From: Candidatus Thorarchaeota archaeon
GTDB taxonomy: Archaea > Asgardarchaeota > Thorarchaeia > Thorarchaeales > Thorarchaeaceae
NCBI GenBank assembly: GCA_016841005.1
Contig: JAEORG010000021.1
Location: 1 to 27,603, forward strand
Direction of reading: 5' to 3'
Length of the DNA stretch: 27,603 bases
Position 1 is the first letter of the stretch; the number at the start of each line of letters is the position of its first letter. The notes beneath the pieces were generated by a model that saw nothing but the letters and a program-made list of their open reading frames with translations, was not told where the DNA came from and did no database searches. Below, in pieces: positions 1-6,744 of this stretch. Made by a program: the position numbers and the translations under genes.

Positions 1-149
1 CTAAGGAGTTCTTGAGTTCCATACTCCTCTACAATGAACTCACATAATACACTGGCCATAGGCATCATCCGTTTCACCAACCAGTGTGGTGCTTTTCCCG
101 GATGTAACTTCAGGTCAGCTACTCCTGCTCTCTTCATTTGCCTGCCCAT
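1..149 (-). CDS. DUF763 family protein, N-terminal fragment (cut by window start)
   Basis: The minus strand reads open from an ATG at 149 to the window edge, giving 49 codons. The peptide contains MKRAGVADLKLHPGKAPHWL, which matches the conserved opening of DUF763 proteins (an R-x-G-x-A-D-L-x-L-H pattern followed by a G-x-A/V-P-x-W-L pattern). The family is usually about 400 residues and its biochemical role is not known to me, so most of the gene lies outside the window. A second ATG at 137 would give the more usual family start MKRAG. An in-frame stop lies seven codons upstream of 149, so the start must be one of these two. No clear Shine-Dalgarno site is visible. The family call rests on recalled N-terminal sequence only. 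Confidence 0.75.
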   Translation of the reverse strand, partial: MGRQMKRAGVADLKLHPGKAPHWLVKRMMPMASVLCEFIVEEYGTQELL

Positions 150-200
150 ATTATTGTGCAGTAAAATCTATAATAAGCATAACAGTGTGCCGAAAGTATT

Positions 201-551
201 CTACGTGAGAGAGGCGCGAATCGACTCAAGGGTACTCCGAGCATACTCACTCAATATATCGAGTTTTCCTTGAAGCTTCTCACAAGGATAGTCTGAACAA
301 TGAGCGCATGTTTCAACACCTCTCTTTATTCCACACGCTCGAACACTGCAATCGGCACAATGCTTGAAATGGTATCCCCCAGATGACTTACATCCTTCAC
401 AATTGATTTCATTAGGCGATACAGAAAATCCCGATGATGACCAAGATTTGGCAGTCTTTCTCCGCAATAAATCGTCATCTGTAAGCTTCGCTACATAAGC
501 ACCACATTTTGAACAATCGAGTCCACAGTATGCTATCTTGTCCCGAAGCAT
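201..551 (-). CDS. Cysteine-rich DUF3795 protein
   Basis: This 116-residue protein has eleven cysteines in pairs: C9, C13/C16, C51/C54, C65/C68, C73, C82/C85 and C90. The opening CGLDCSKCGAY and the later NCEGC and CAHCSDYPC stretches are typical of DUF3795, a family of short, presumably metal-binding proteins of unknown function in archaea and anaerobic bacteria. Length is normal for the family. The ATG at 551 has no Shine-Dalgarno site, but an A/T-rich box at 574-580 is centred 26 bases upstream, which suggests a leaderless transcript. It lies between the DUF763 and AlkD-like genes on the same strand, with about 50 bases on each side, so it may be its own transcription unit. Confidence 0.85.
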   Translation of the reverse strand: MLRDKIAYCGLDCSKCGAYVAKLTDDDLLRRKTAKSWSSSGFSVSPNEINCEGCKSSGGYHFKHCADCSVRACGIKRGVETCAHCSDYPCEKLQGKLDILSEYARSTLESIRASLT

Positions 552-573
552 GTAAAAACGCTGTATCTACTTT

Positions 574-580
574 GATAAAA
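574..580 (-). promoter_or_regulatory. TATA-like box for the DUF3795 gene
   Basis: The minus strand reads TTTTATC, centred 26 bases ahead of the ATG at 551. That spacing places the transcription start at or next to the start codon, as in leaderless archaeal messages. Confidence 0.5.
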
Positions 581-598
581 GGGTTCTCAGAAACGCAT

Positions 599-1288
599 TC
601 AATCCTTGATTTTTATACTACTCTCACGCAGAACTAACCTCGTCATCTTAGTTTTGTGACTCTCTATGAAGGCTCTAACTGCATCGGGGTTTCTTTTGCT
701 AAGTTCTCGTAAAACCCATCCCGCAGCTTTACCAACAAAAAATTCCTCGTCGGTGATGTGTGGTCTGATCGCAGTCAATATCTTTTTTGTGAATTCAGGC
801 CTGTAGTTCTTTTTCAAAGAAAGGTAGAGATATGGTAGTATTGTTGCTCGTCTTCTCCAGAAATTTAAATCGGTCCTCCACTTGACAAAAATCTTCTCAA
901 GTGCTGGCTTTCTTAGTAGCAACTCTCCAAGACAATTCGATCCTATCGGGTCCATCAATGCCCAAGTATCTACATCATCAATCCATGAATCAATGATAGT
1001 CAATGCATTATCTACATTCCCATTTTTGGCATACTCCTTCATAACGTCAATCGAAGCCCTTCTTGTCTCGAAATATGGTTCTTTCCAGAGTTCTAGCATT
1101 AGTTCTTGTAACTCATCCTCTGATTGCCCTTTCATGTGCTTTTTTGCAATCTTTGAAATCTCTGGTAATTTAATCCCAATGAAGGAAAGCCTGGATGTCT
1201 TGAGATACCCTGCTATTATCTCTGCTTGCTCTTTATCACCTAATGAAAGAAGATCATCAAGAAGGGCTTTGCTAGTCGACCTTTTCAT
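599..1288 (-). CDS. AlkD-like DNA alkylation repair glycosylase
   Basis: This 229-residue helical-repeat protein matches the DNA alkylation repair family (PF08713), whose members excise N3- and N7-alkylated purines with a HEAT-like superhelix. Visible family motifs are the R-R-A-S-I pattern near residue 77, DTWALMD at 107-113, WRRRATI at 144-150 and VGKAAGWVLRE at 185-195. W109, D113 and W191 appear to be the counterparts of the DNA-contacting Trp, Asp and Trp of Bacillus cereus AlkD, so the protein should be active. A GAGGT stretch lies about nine bases before the ATG. It is transcribed divergently from the thioredoxin-fold gene. Together with the 8-oxoguanine glycosylase at 3377-4219 it makes this end of the window rich in base-excision repair. 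Substrate range cannot be read from the sequence. Confidence 0.88.
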   Translation of the reverse strand: MKRSTSKALLDDLLSLGDKEQAEIIAGYLKTSRLSFIGIKLPEISKIAKKHMKGQSEDELQELMLELWKEPYFETRRASIDVMKEYAKNGNVDNALTIIDSWIDDVDTWALMDPIGSNCLGELLLRKPALEKIFVKWRTDLNFWRRRATILPYLYLSLKKNYRPEFTKKILTAIRPHITDEEFFVGKAAGWVLRELSKRNPDAVRAFIESHKTKMTRLVLRESSIKIKD

Positions 1289-1417
1289 ATGTGCAACCTC
1301 TCTGAAAATAATCTATAATGTCTCAGCAGATAAGCCTTTTATTGGAATCTTTTGAAATATTCTTGTTGTTTTACCGGTTACATCCGGTGATACCCTTTCA
1401 ATTCAGAAGTGGTAAGT

Positions 1418-1954
1418 ATGACTGAGATTGCTGAGTGGAATGATGCAATTACCTATGAGAAGTTTCTCGAAACCGCAAGAGAGAACGTCGAACTAATGAA
1501 GGCTCGATATAATGACTTCCTACTCAATGAAGAAGATGAAACAGAACTGCGTGGTATTCAGAATCAAATCAACATTCTAGTGATAGGGAACGACCACTGC
1601 AATGACACTGCAGGCAACCTGCCTGTTCTAGCAAAGATGGCCTCATGCTCAGCAAATGTCGACGTTAGAATCCTGGATAGTGATAAGCATGCTCGATTTC
1701 ATCAGAATTTCCGAGTTAATGGCAAGCGAAAGACACCAGTTATTCTGTTCCTTAGCCAAGAACTCAACGAACTGGCTCGTTGGGTTGAACGACCAAATTC
1801 TGTTTATCAACTTGTGAATGAAAAGAATCTCTCTCTAGATGATAGAAGAGCTATGTTGAGAAAACTCTATAGTGACCCAGAGATTTTGCGTCAGAGCTTC
1901 AATGAACTCTTGATGCATCTCATACGAGCAGATTTGGTTTTAGGAAGGAAGTAA
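1418..1954 (+). CDS. Thioredoxin-fold family protein with a single active-site cysteine
   Basis: A 178-residue protein whose middle part reads ILVIGNDHCNDTAGNLPVL at residues 53-71, the strand-loop-helix of a thioredoxin fold. It resembles the thioredoxin-like family PF14595, in which this position carries W-C-x-D or similar. The usual C-x-x-C is C61-N-D-T here, so only the first cysteine remains. A cis-proline candidate lies in KRKTPVILFL. The N-terminal 45 residues and the C-terminal 60 are helical and charged. A GTG at 1409 would add three residues, but the ATG at 1418 is preferred. With one cysteine it more likely acts in thiol exchange or as a peroxide or metal sensor than as a classical disulfide reductase; that is inference. 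It lies 64 bases before the zinc-ribbon gene and may be co-transcribed with it and priL. Confidence 0.75.
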   Translation: MTEIAEWNDAITYEKFLETARENVELMKARYNDFLLNEEDETELRGIQNQINILVIGNDHCNDTAGNLPVLAKMASCSANVDVRILDSDKHARFHQNFRVNGKRKTPVILFLSQELNELARWVERPNSVYQLVNEKNLSLDDRRAMLRKLYSDPEILRQSFNELLMHLIRADLVLGRK

Positions 1955-2006
1955 ACCTGCAACCTGTGCAGTAGTAATAGGGATATTAAGGGGTTAATCC
2001 AATAAC

Positions 2007-2014
2007 AAGGTGAT
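2007..2014 (+). promoter_or_regulatory. Strong ribosome binding site deciding the zinc-ribbon start
   Basis: AAGGTGAT matches the archaeal anti-Shine-Dalgarno sequence and ends four bases before the ATG at 2019. It overlaps a possible GTG start at 2010, which argues that the ATG and not that GTG is used. Confidence 0.65.
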
Positions 2015-2018
2015 AGGA

Positions 2019-2216
2019 ATGCCAAATCGCAGATCATCTCCATGGGCTTACGAAGATTCAGAACTGAAATGTCCCAACTGTTCAAGCAATAGAATTCACA
2101 GAATCTTCGAGAGATATCTCATAACTCGAGGCATTCAGGCTTTTGAATGTGCATCATGTGGAAATAGATTCTACGACCGAGATATTGATGATTATCGCCC
2201 AACCTTCGTTAGATAA
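2019..2216 (+). CDS. Small zinc-ribbon protein
   Basis: A 65-residue protein with one zinc ribbon: CPNC near residue 19 and CASC near residue 46, each within a knuckle (CPNCSSN and CASCGNR). This layout resembles small archaeal zinc-ribbon proteins and the ribbons of transcription factors, but nothing further identifies it. It could be a nucleic-acid-binding accessory factor. The start is set by the Shine-Dalgarno site at 2007-2014. The gene ends 37 bases before the likely priL start, on the same strand, so co-expression with primase is plausible. I do not recognise a specific family. Confidence 0.75.
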   Translation: MPNRRSSPWAYEDSELKCPNCSSNRIHRIFERYLITRGIQAFECASCGNRFYDRDIDDYRPTFVR

Positions 2217-2253
2217 TTAGGGAAGAACTGCACTAAGTTTGGATGCAATAACC

Positions 2254-3375
2254 ATGTCAACAAGACTCCAACTTCTCAGATACCCGTTCTCTAATGAATC
2301 AAGGCAAGCCACTCAACGTGTGGCCCGCGACATTGGTTCCCTCATCAACATTGTAGAAGATGCGGATGATAATTATGTTGTACGTGAGGCAACGAATCGA
2401 ATATTCTCAGCATTGGAACAGAAAGAGGTCATAACAGTCAATACGAATCGGGACTCTGATTTATTGATTTATCAGACAGCACGATTGCTCGTTGAGAAGA
2501 TTGGTGATAATCGTCTGAAACAATATCAAGCAGAAGCAGAATCCAAAGCTGTTAACAAGCACTTGGGTAACGAGCAGGATGATTTCATAGCAAACCTTTG
2601 TCGGGATGCCTTCAATTGGAATATCGAATTCATCTCAAGGCAAGATTATGATATTACTCTCCCTAGTCATCTTCAGAATTATGATGCTCAGATGGAATTT
2701 CAGAATTTTCTTGAAGTAGCACCGAGATTTCATTCGAATGAATGGAAACTTGTGAATCGATATGTAGAGGATGGAAAGGTTCCAGTTAGGAAATCAGAAA
2801 TCTATAGATTGATGTCTGAGAAATTCAAGGTTTTGATTCTTAACAGTACCATTCAGGTACCACCATTACCCAAGAATCTGACTCATGCAGTACAACAGAT
2901 TGAGTCAGAGCTTCGTACAAAATTGAAGACGACTGAACCCATCCAATTTACAATGAAGACTGTGACCGCTTTTCCACCATGTATTGCAGCGATGCATGCA
3001 GATGCAGTTGATGGAAAGAATCTCTCACATGAAGCTCGTTTCGCCTTGGCTGCATTTCTCCTTAAAATTGGAATGACGCAAGAGGAAGTTCTCGGTATCT
3101 TTAAACCAGCTCCAGATTTTGTGCGCAGTCTTGCCGAATATCAAGTCCGACATATTGCAAGTAAATCTGGAGGTGAGGGATATACTCCTCCTTCGTGTAG
3201 GACATTACAGGGGAATAGCTTATGTCCTGTTTACCTTCAAATTACAACTGATCCACTCTGTGAATATATAATCCACCCACTTCGATTCTACCAAACACGC
3301 TCTTGGGAAATCACGAGAGGTGTGAAGAGTCATTCCTGGTATGCACAAAAAATGAAGCGGAGACAATTCTTCTAA
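2254..3375 (+). CDS. priL: DNA primase large subunit PriL
   Basis: The regulatory, non-catalytic subunit of the archaeal/eukaryotic primase, which works with PriS to make RNA primers at replication forks. The N-terminal part carries the family LLRYPF motif. The C-terminal iron-sulfur domain shows FPPCIAAMHADAVDGKNLSH, then YQVRHIAS, GGEGYTPPSC and NSLC. Counting from the ATG at 2254, the four likely [4Fe-4S] ligands are C243, C315, C324 and C336. At 373 residues the length is normal. A TTG at 2239 would add five residues; I prefer the ATG because the family starts just before the L-L-R-Y-P motif. PriS is not in the window although the two are often adjacent in archaea. The gene ends one base before the stop of the convergent 8-oxoguanine glycosylase gene. 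Confidence 0.95.
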   Translation: MSTRLQLLRYPFSNESRQATQRVARDIGSLINIVEDADDNYVVREATNRIFSALEQKEVITVNTNRDSDLLIYQTARLLVEKIGDNRLKQYQAEAESKAVNKHLGNEQDDFIANLCRDAFNWNIEFISRQDYDITLPSHLQNYDAQMEFQNFLEVAPRFHSNEWKLVNRYVEDGKVPVRKSEIYRLMSEKFKVLILNSTIQVPPLPKNLTHAVQQIESELRTKLKTTEPIQFTMKTVTAFPPCIAAMHADAVDGKNLSHEARFALAAFLLKIGMTQEEVLGIFKPAPDFVRSLAEYQVRHIASKSGGEGYTPPSCRTLQGNSLCPVYLQITTDPLCEYIIHPLRFYQTRSWEITRGVKSHSWYAQKMKRRQFF

Positions 3376-3376
3376 A

Positions 3377-4219
3377 CTAAGTTTTATCGCCTATAGATTT
3401 AGAATAATAGTATAGATACTCTTGAGCATATCCTGCGTATTGGCCAAAGTATTTTCGTGCTGCCTTAGACTTTTGTTGATAGGACTTGCCTGACTCGGTG
3501 AATATTCCATAATGTTCCTGAATGACCTTCTCTATCCATACATCGATAGGAAATGCTTCGAGGTGCCCTAAGGAAAAGAGAGCAACACAATCTGCAACTT
3601 TGTTACCCACTCCATGAAGCGTCTTCAATTTGGAATGAGCCTCCTCGTATGTCACATCTTTTAATGCCTCTAGATCGACATCTCCATTCAGAATCGAATC
3701 AGTTGCTCTCCTGATGAACTCTGCCCTCCATGCTAATCCTAATGATTTCAGAATGGCATCATCTAGTGCACATAATTGCTCAGGAGTTGGCATTCCATAG
3801 TGGACCACTCCTCTTATTTCGAATTGCGACCCACAACTCTCTCTTATACGCCGCACCATTGTCTTGATTGCTGGAATACCTTTCCATGTCGCACATAGAA
3901 ATGAAACAAGACACGGATATACTGGGTCATTTATAATCCTCAGACCTGGTGCAAATCTGACACTATTTGTCATAAACTCGTCTTTTGCTATTTCCTTCTG
4001 TATCTCTAAGAGTGGGTCATCTAACCTGAAGAGTTTGGCAATATCCACACTCCTATCGGAAGACTCCCATCTCAGAACATCTCCTTCTTGTTCAACATAA
4101 ACTACCTGACCTATGTCTGCATTTACATATCCTCTTCCTTCTTGAACCCAACAGAATGTCTGGCCACACTCTACGGTGTCCTTTAGACTGAAGTTGGATA
4201 CGCTCAGTTCTTTCATCAT
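3377..4219 (-). CDS. ogg: 8-oxoguanine DNA glycosylase/AP lyase, OGG1 type
   Basis: A 280-residue bifunctional glycosylase of the eukaryotic OGG1 type. The N-terminal OGG domain starts with SLKDTVECGQTFCW (residues 11-24). The helix-hairpin-helix-GPD part has LHGVGNKVADC with the Schiff-base lysine K207 and FPIDVW with the catalytic D226. Their 19-residue spacing equals that of K249 and D268 in human OGG1. It removes 8-oxoguanine opposite cytosine and nicks the strand. One oddity: the human CSSNNNIARI loop reads CATWKGIPAI here (C109-I118), so the asparagine that fills the space left by the flipped base is replaced. The start is the first of two adjacent ATGs, five bases after the upstream hydrolase gene, so the two form an operon. 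An AGGAT sequence precedes it. Confidence 0.92.
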   Translation of the reverse strand: MMKELSVSNFSLKDTVECGQTFCWVQEGRGYVNADIGQVVYVEQEGDVLRWESSDRSVDIAKLFRLDDPLLEIQKEIAKDEFMTNSVRFAPGLRIINDPVYPCLVSFLCATWKGIPAIKTMVRRIRESCGSQFEIRGVVHYGMPTPEQLCALDDAILKSLGLAWRAEFIRRATDSILNGDVDLEALKDVTYEEAHSKLKTLHGVGNKVADCVALFSLGHLEAFPIDVWIEKVIQEHYGIFTESGKSYQQKSKAARKYFGQYAGYAQEYLYYYSKSIGDKT

Positions 4220-4224
4220 TTGTT

Positions 4225-5088
4225 CTATCCTGTTACTCTTCTGAATTGGTTCATATATTCACTGACCTTTTCATTGAGTTCCATCTCTTCAAGAATTGAC
4301 AAAGCCTCTAGATAATGAGGTCTTACTTCCTGTTGGATTCTCTTAGCAAGTATCTGATCGACCAATATTTTCAGGGTATAGAGGTGCACATGCAATGCCT
4401 TCTCTGTCAATTTATCAAAGTCAATCTTCCATTCCTTCAACTGTAGCAAGTACTCAATATTCTTCTTGAGTAATTTCTCATCTCTCTGAACAGGGTCGTG
4501 TCCACACACCATATACTCCCCAAAACGATCTACATAGCCCTGCATTGTAGAGATGTATGTATCAATATCTAGGCTGTTGACATAGGGAATATCCGATTCT
4601 ACATTATCCCCCACAAAGAGAATCCTCTCCTTATAATCGTAGCACGATGAAGAATCAATCGTATGACCTGGTGAGTAAAAGAACTCGACTCTGTCGTCGT
4701 CAAAGACATAGTTTGTTCTGAATGTGACCGTCGGTGGTGTAAGAATTACGTTTCCCTGAATGTGCATTCTATTCCTCTCGAGGTCTGACGGTCCTTCTTC
4801 CTGAATTCGAATCTTACAATTCTCGTGTGCTAGTATCATTGAATCCTTGAAGTAACAATTTCCCCAGATATGGTCCCAATCGGCATGGGAATTGAAGACT
4901 ACGATTGGTTTGTCATCAGCACCTTTCTCAAATATGATGTCTGAAATTTTCTCCATTGGTTTTGGTCCTAGAAAGGTATCACAGACATATACACGATGTT
5001 CACCAAAGACAAGGAAGGTCGTTGTAGGGAAGGGGTCTTCAAAGGTGACAGAAAGGCTCCTGCCCATCTTATCAAATTTCATCTTCAT
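4225..5088 (-). CDS. Metallo-beta-lactamase-fold metallohydrolase
   Basis: A 287-residue enzyme of the metallo-beta-lactamase superfamily, probably a cytoplasmic hydrolase binding two metal ions; the substrate is unknown. Candidate ligands are in order H68, D70, D72 and H73 (SHADWDHIWGN), H142 (SPGHT), D161 (VGDN) and H197 (CGHD). The first motif is H-x-D-x-D-H instead of the commoner H-x-H-x-D-H, so one metal ligand is an aspartate. The C-terminal third is helical and may form a lid or dimer interface. A TTG directly before the ATG at 5088 is a less likely start. The gene stops five bases before the ogg start, so the two are probably one message. That pairing might suggest a nucleotide- or damage-related substrate, but this is only inference. 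Confidence 0.85.
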   Translation of the reverse strand: MKMKFDKMGRSLSVTFEDPFPTTTFLVFGEHRVYVCDTFLGPKPMEKISDIIFEKGADDKPIVVFNSHADWDHIWGNCYFKDSMILAHENCKIRIQEEGPSDLERNRMHIQGNVILTPPTVTFRTNYVFDDDRVEFFYSPGHTIDSSSCYDYKERILFVGDNVESDIPYVNSLDIDTYISTMQGYVDRFGEYMVCGHDPVQRDEKLLKKNIEYLLQLKEWKIDFDKLTEKALHVHLYTLKILVDQILAKRIQQEVRPHYLEALSILEEMELNEKVSEYMNQFRRVTG

Positions 5089-5168
5089 CAACCAGAAAAT
5101 TAAGTACTAGACACTTGAAGCTCTCGTTTTGCGTCAATGATTGAACCGAAGTTCTAATAACAACCAAT

Positions 5169-5636
5169 GTGTGTCAGCAACAAGTGGTGGAGCGGTCTTT
5201 GATTCGACCCATAGACAAGTTATTCCTTATCATCAATATTGGCCTTTTTACTGCTAGCGTTTTATTTGTGATATATATGAGTTTCAACGGATATTGGGTG
5301 TTTTCTATTGTTGTACCTATTCAGGTAATCAATCTGATATTCAGTGTTAGAAGTAGGTATGATGAACTATCTCGTTTCTATCAAGAGTACTCTCCAAGCT
5401 CTCTTCTAAACGTAGTGAATATTGTTGCCAATCTTTTTGTATTCATTGTCTTCCTGATAGCAGTGTTCTTTGATCCACTGAACCTCTTTCTTGATCTTGA
5501 AATTCTTATCATAGCCATTATAGCAATGATGTCCTTTACTTCCTCAAGTCTTGTTGGAGAGGGTTTCGGGCAAGTCATCTACGAACGCCAGAATGATGTC
5601 AGTCAACCGTCACTTGAAAAGGCTAATAGCCAATAA
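5169..5636 (+). CDS. Small four-helix membrane protein, unknown function
   Basis: A 155-residue protein with four predicted membrane helices, at about residues 17-40, 43-60, 83-103 and 107-127, in two hairpins separated by a polar loop (SRYDELSRFYQEYS). The C-terminal 25 residues are polar. I recognise no family. The start is uncertain: the frame begins at a GTG at 5169, with further GTGs at 5184 and 5187, and no good Shine-Dalgarno site. A weak A/T-rich stretch (TTCTAATA, about 5152-5159) would fit a leaderless start at 5184. The gene stands alone on the plus strand, divergent from the hydrolase/ogg pair and convergent with the PPC-domain gene. Confidence 0.65.
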   Translation: MCQQQVVERSLIRPIDKLFLIINIGLFTASVLFVIYMSFNGYWVFSIVVPIQVINLIFSVRSRYDELSRFYQEYSPSSLLNVVNIVANLFVFIVFLIAVFFDPLNLFLDLEILIIAIIAMMSFTSSSLVGEGFGQVIYERQNDVSQPSLEKANSQ

Positions 5637-5768
5637 AGTTCTATTTCAAACCGCGGTGATGATGAACCACCTTAGCGTGATTATGAACACATGATCGACC
5701 CAAGGGGTATCTGAGCCGCACTACATATACAACCGCGCTCAATCTGATGAAAGTCAATATGGATTAGA

Positions 5769-6644
5769 TTATCCCCATTCAGGTTCATCATCTTTAGGAC
5801 GAGGAGTGTATTTTCTTGGTTCGTATCGTTCTCCTGGTCTTGGTGTGTCGGTATAGATGCGTCTAGGAGGCGAATAACTCCCGCTTGGGGGATAAGGTGG
5901 TCTTGGAGGGGTGCTTGGACCTGTGTATCTTTCAGGTCCCCAACCGTAGTCCTCTTTCTTACCCTTAGAGGTCATCCTTGATTTGATGATGTATAGGCCT
6001 CCAAGGCCTACTAATCCTCCAAGGAATAGGTATCCTATGACGTTTGTAGAGCTAATACCTACTGTCGACTGGGAATATTCAGTAGTTTCCTCAGCACTTG
6101 GATTTGGTGTGTATGGAGCATAAGTGTACGTAGCAGAAGTGGTGCTTGTACTACTACTTGAACCTCCACTTGAGCCACCCCCACTGCTCCCTGTTGTTGT
6201 AGTGGTAGTAGTCGTGGTTGTGGTATCCTCATAACTTACACTCAGAGTGAGAGAATACGACCCATAGCCTGTATATGCATAGACACTCGTATACCATGTA
6301 CCTGATGAGGGATTGTTAACTACGATCTGTTCATAGGAAGTCAGTCCCTCACTTGAATAATCAGAATACCCGGGAGTCGCCTCTGAGCCATAGTTTGCAT
6401 AGAGGTCGAAGTCACCTGTACTAGGGCCATTCAGTGTAAGAGTAATCTTCTCTGCATTCGCCCACACAATGAACGAATATAGCTCATATTCTCCTTCATA
6501 GAGGTATCCTGACTGTGTGTCTGCAGGAGTGAATCTAACCGCTTGTGATACATTCTGTTGATTACTGAGTGCACCACTTGAAACTGCCAGTATCAGAATC
6601 ACTGCAAGTGCTACAAGACTTGTTGCTTGTTTTACATGCCTCAT
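5769..6644 (-). CDS. Surface membrane protein: PPC domain, Thr/Ser linker, one helix, proline-rich cytoplasmic tail
   Basis: A 291-residue type I membrane protein. Residues 1-27 are a signal peptide (positive RHVK start, then a hydrophobic core). Residues about 40-138 form a bacterial pre-peptidase C-terminal (PPC) beta-sandwich, with GEYELYSFIVW, GDFDLYANYG and the closing SGTWYTSVYAYTGYGSYSL. Residues 141-151 are eleven threonines, followed by a Gly/Ser-rich linker likely to be O-glycosylated. A membrane helix spans about 203-221, then a basic stop-transfer segment and a tail of about 65 residues rich in Pro, Arg and Tyr, including STPPRPPYPPSGSY. The PPC domain often accompanies secreted proteases and binds substrate or cell wall. 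The ATG at 6644 is chosen because the signal peptide begins there; the frame is open 29 codons further upstream. Confidence 0.8.
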   Translation of the reverse strand: MRHVKQATSLVALAVILILAVSSGALSNQQNVSQAVRFTPADTQSGYLYEGEYELYSFIVWANAEKITLTLNGPSTGDFDLYANYGSEATPGYSDYSSEGLTSYEQIVVNNPSSGTWYTSVYAYTGYGSYSLTLSVSYEDTTTTTTTTTTTGSSGGGSSGGSSSSTSTTSATYTYAPYTPNPSAEETTEYSQSTVGISSTNVIGYLFLGGLVGLGGLYIIKSRMTSKGKKEDYGWGPERYTGPSTPPRPPYPPSGSYSPPRRIYTDTPRPGERYEPRKYTPRPKDDEPEWG

Positions 6645-6678
6645 CACAAGTGCCCCATTTGCATAAAGGAATACATCG

Positions 6679-6684
6679 ATAAAA
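6679..6684 (-). promoter_or_regulatory. TATA-like box for the PPC-domain gene
   Basis: The minus strand reads TTTTAT about 37 bases ahead of the ATG at 6644, in the 100-base gap after the upstream surface-protein gene. It would give a leader of roughly ten bases. Confidence 0.4.
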
Positions 6685-6744
6685 GTACTATGGTTCTTTT
6701 TTCCGCAGTTTATCCAAGTGTGATTTTGCAATATTTCTGTGATA

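Noticed and set aside
34..273. Plus-strand open frame of 79 codons at the left edge
   Set aside because: It overlaps, on the opposite strand, the DUF763 start and the DUF3795 end, both supported by family motifs.
882..1355. Plus-strand open frame opposite the AlkD-like gene
   Set aside because: A shadow of the minus-strand gene, serine-rich and without recognisable motifs.
5651..5714. Possible C/D-box guide RNA: GTGATGA at 5656-5662 and CTGA at 5711-5714 in the gap after the small membrane protein gene
   Set aside because: The overall length is right, but the internal C'/D' boxes are poor, the two guide spacers are unequal and the flanking bases do not form a terminal stem.
6193..6225. Short tandem repeat of GTT/GTA/GTG-like triplets
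   Set aside because: It is the reverse complement of the eleven-threonine linker codons in the PPC-domain gene and not a separate DNA repeat.
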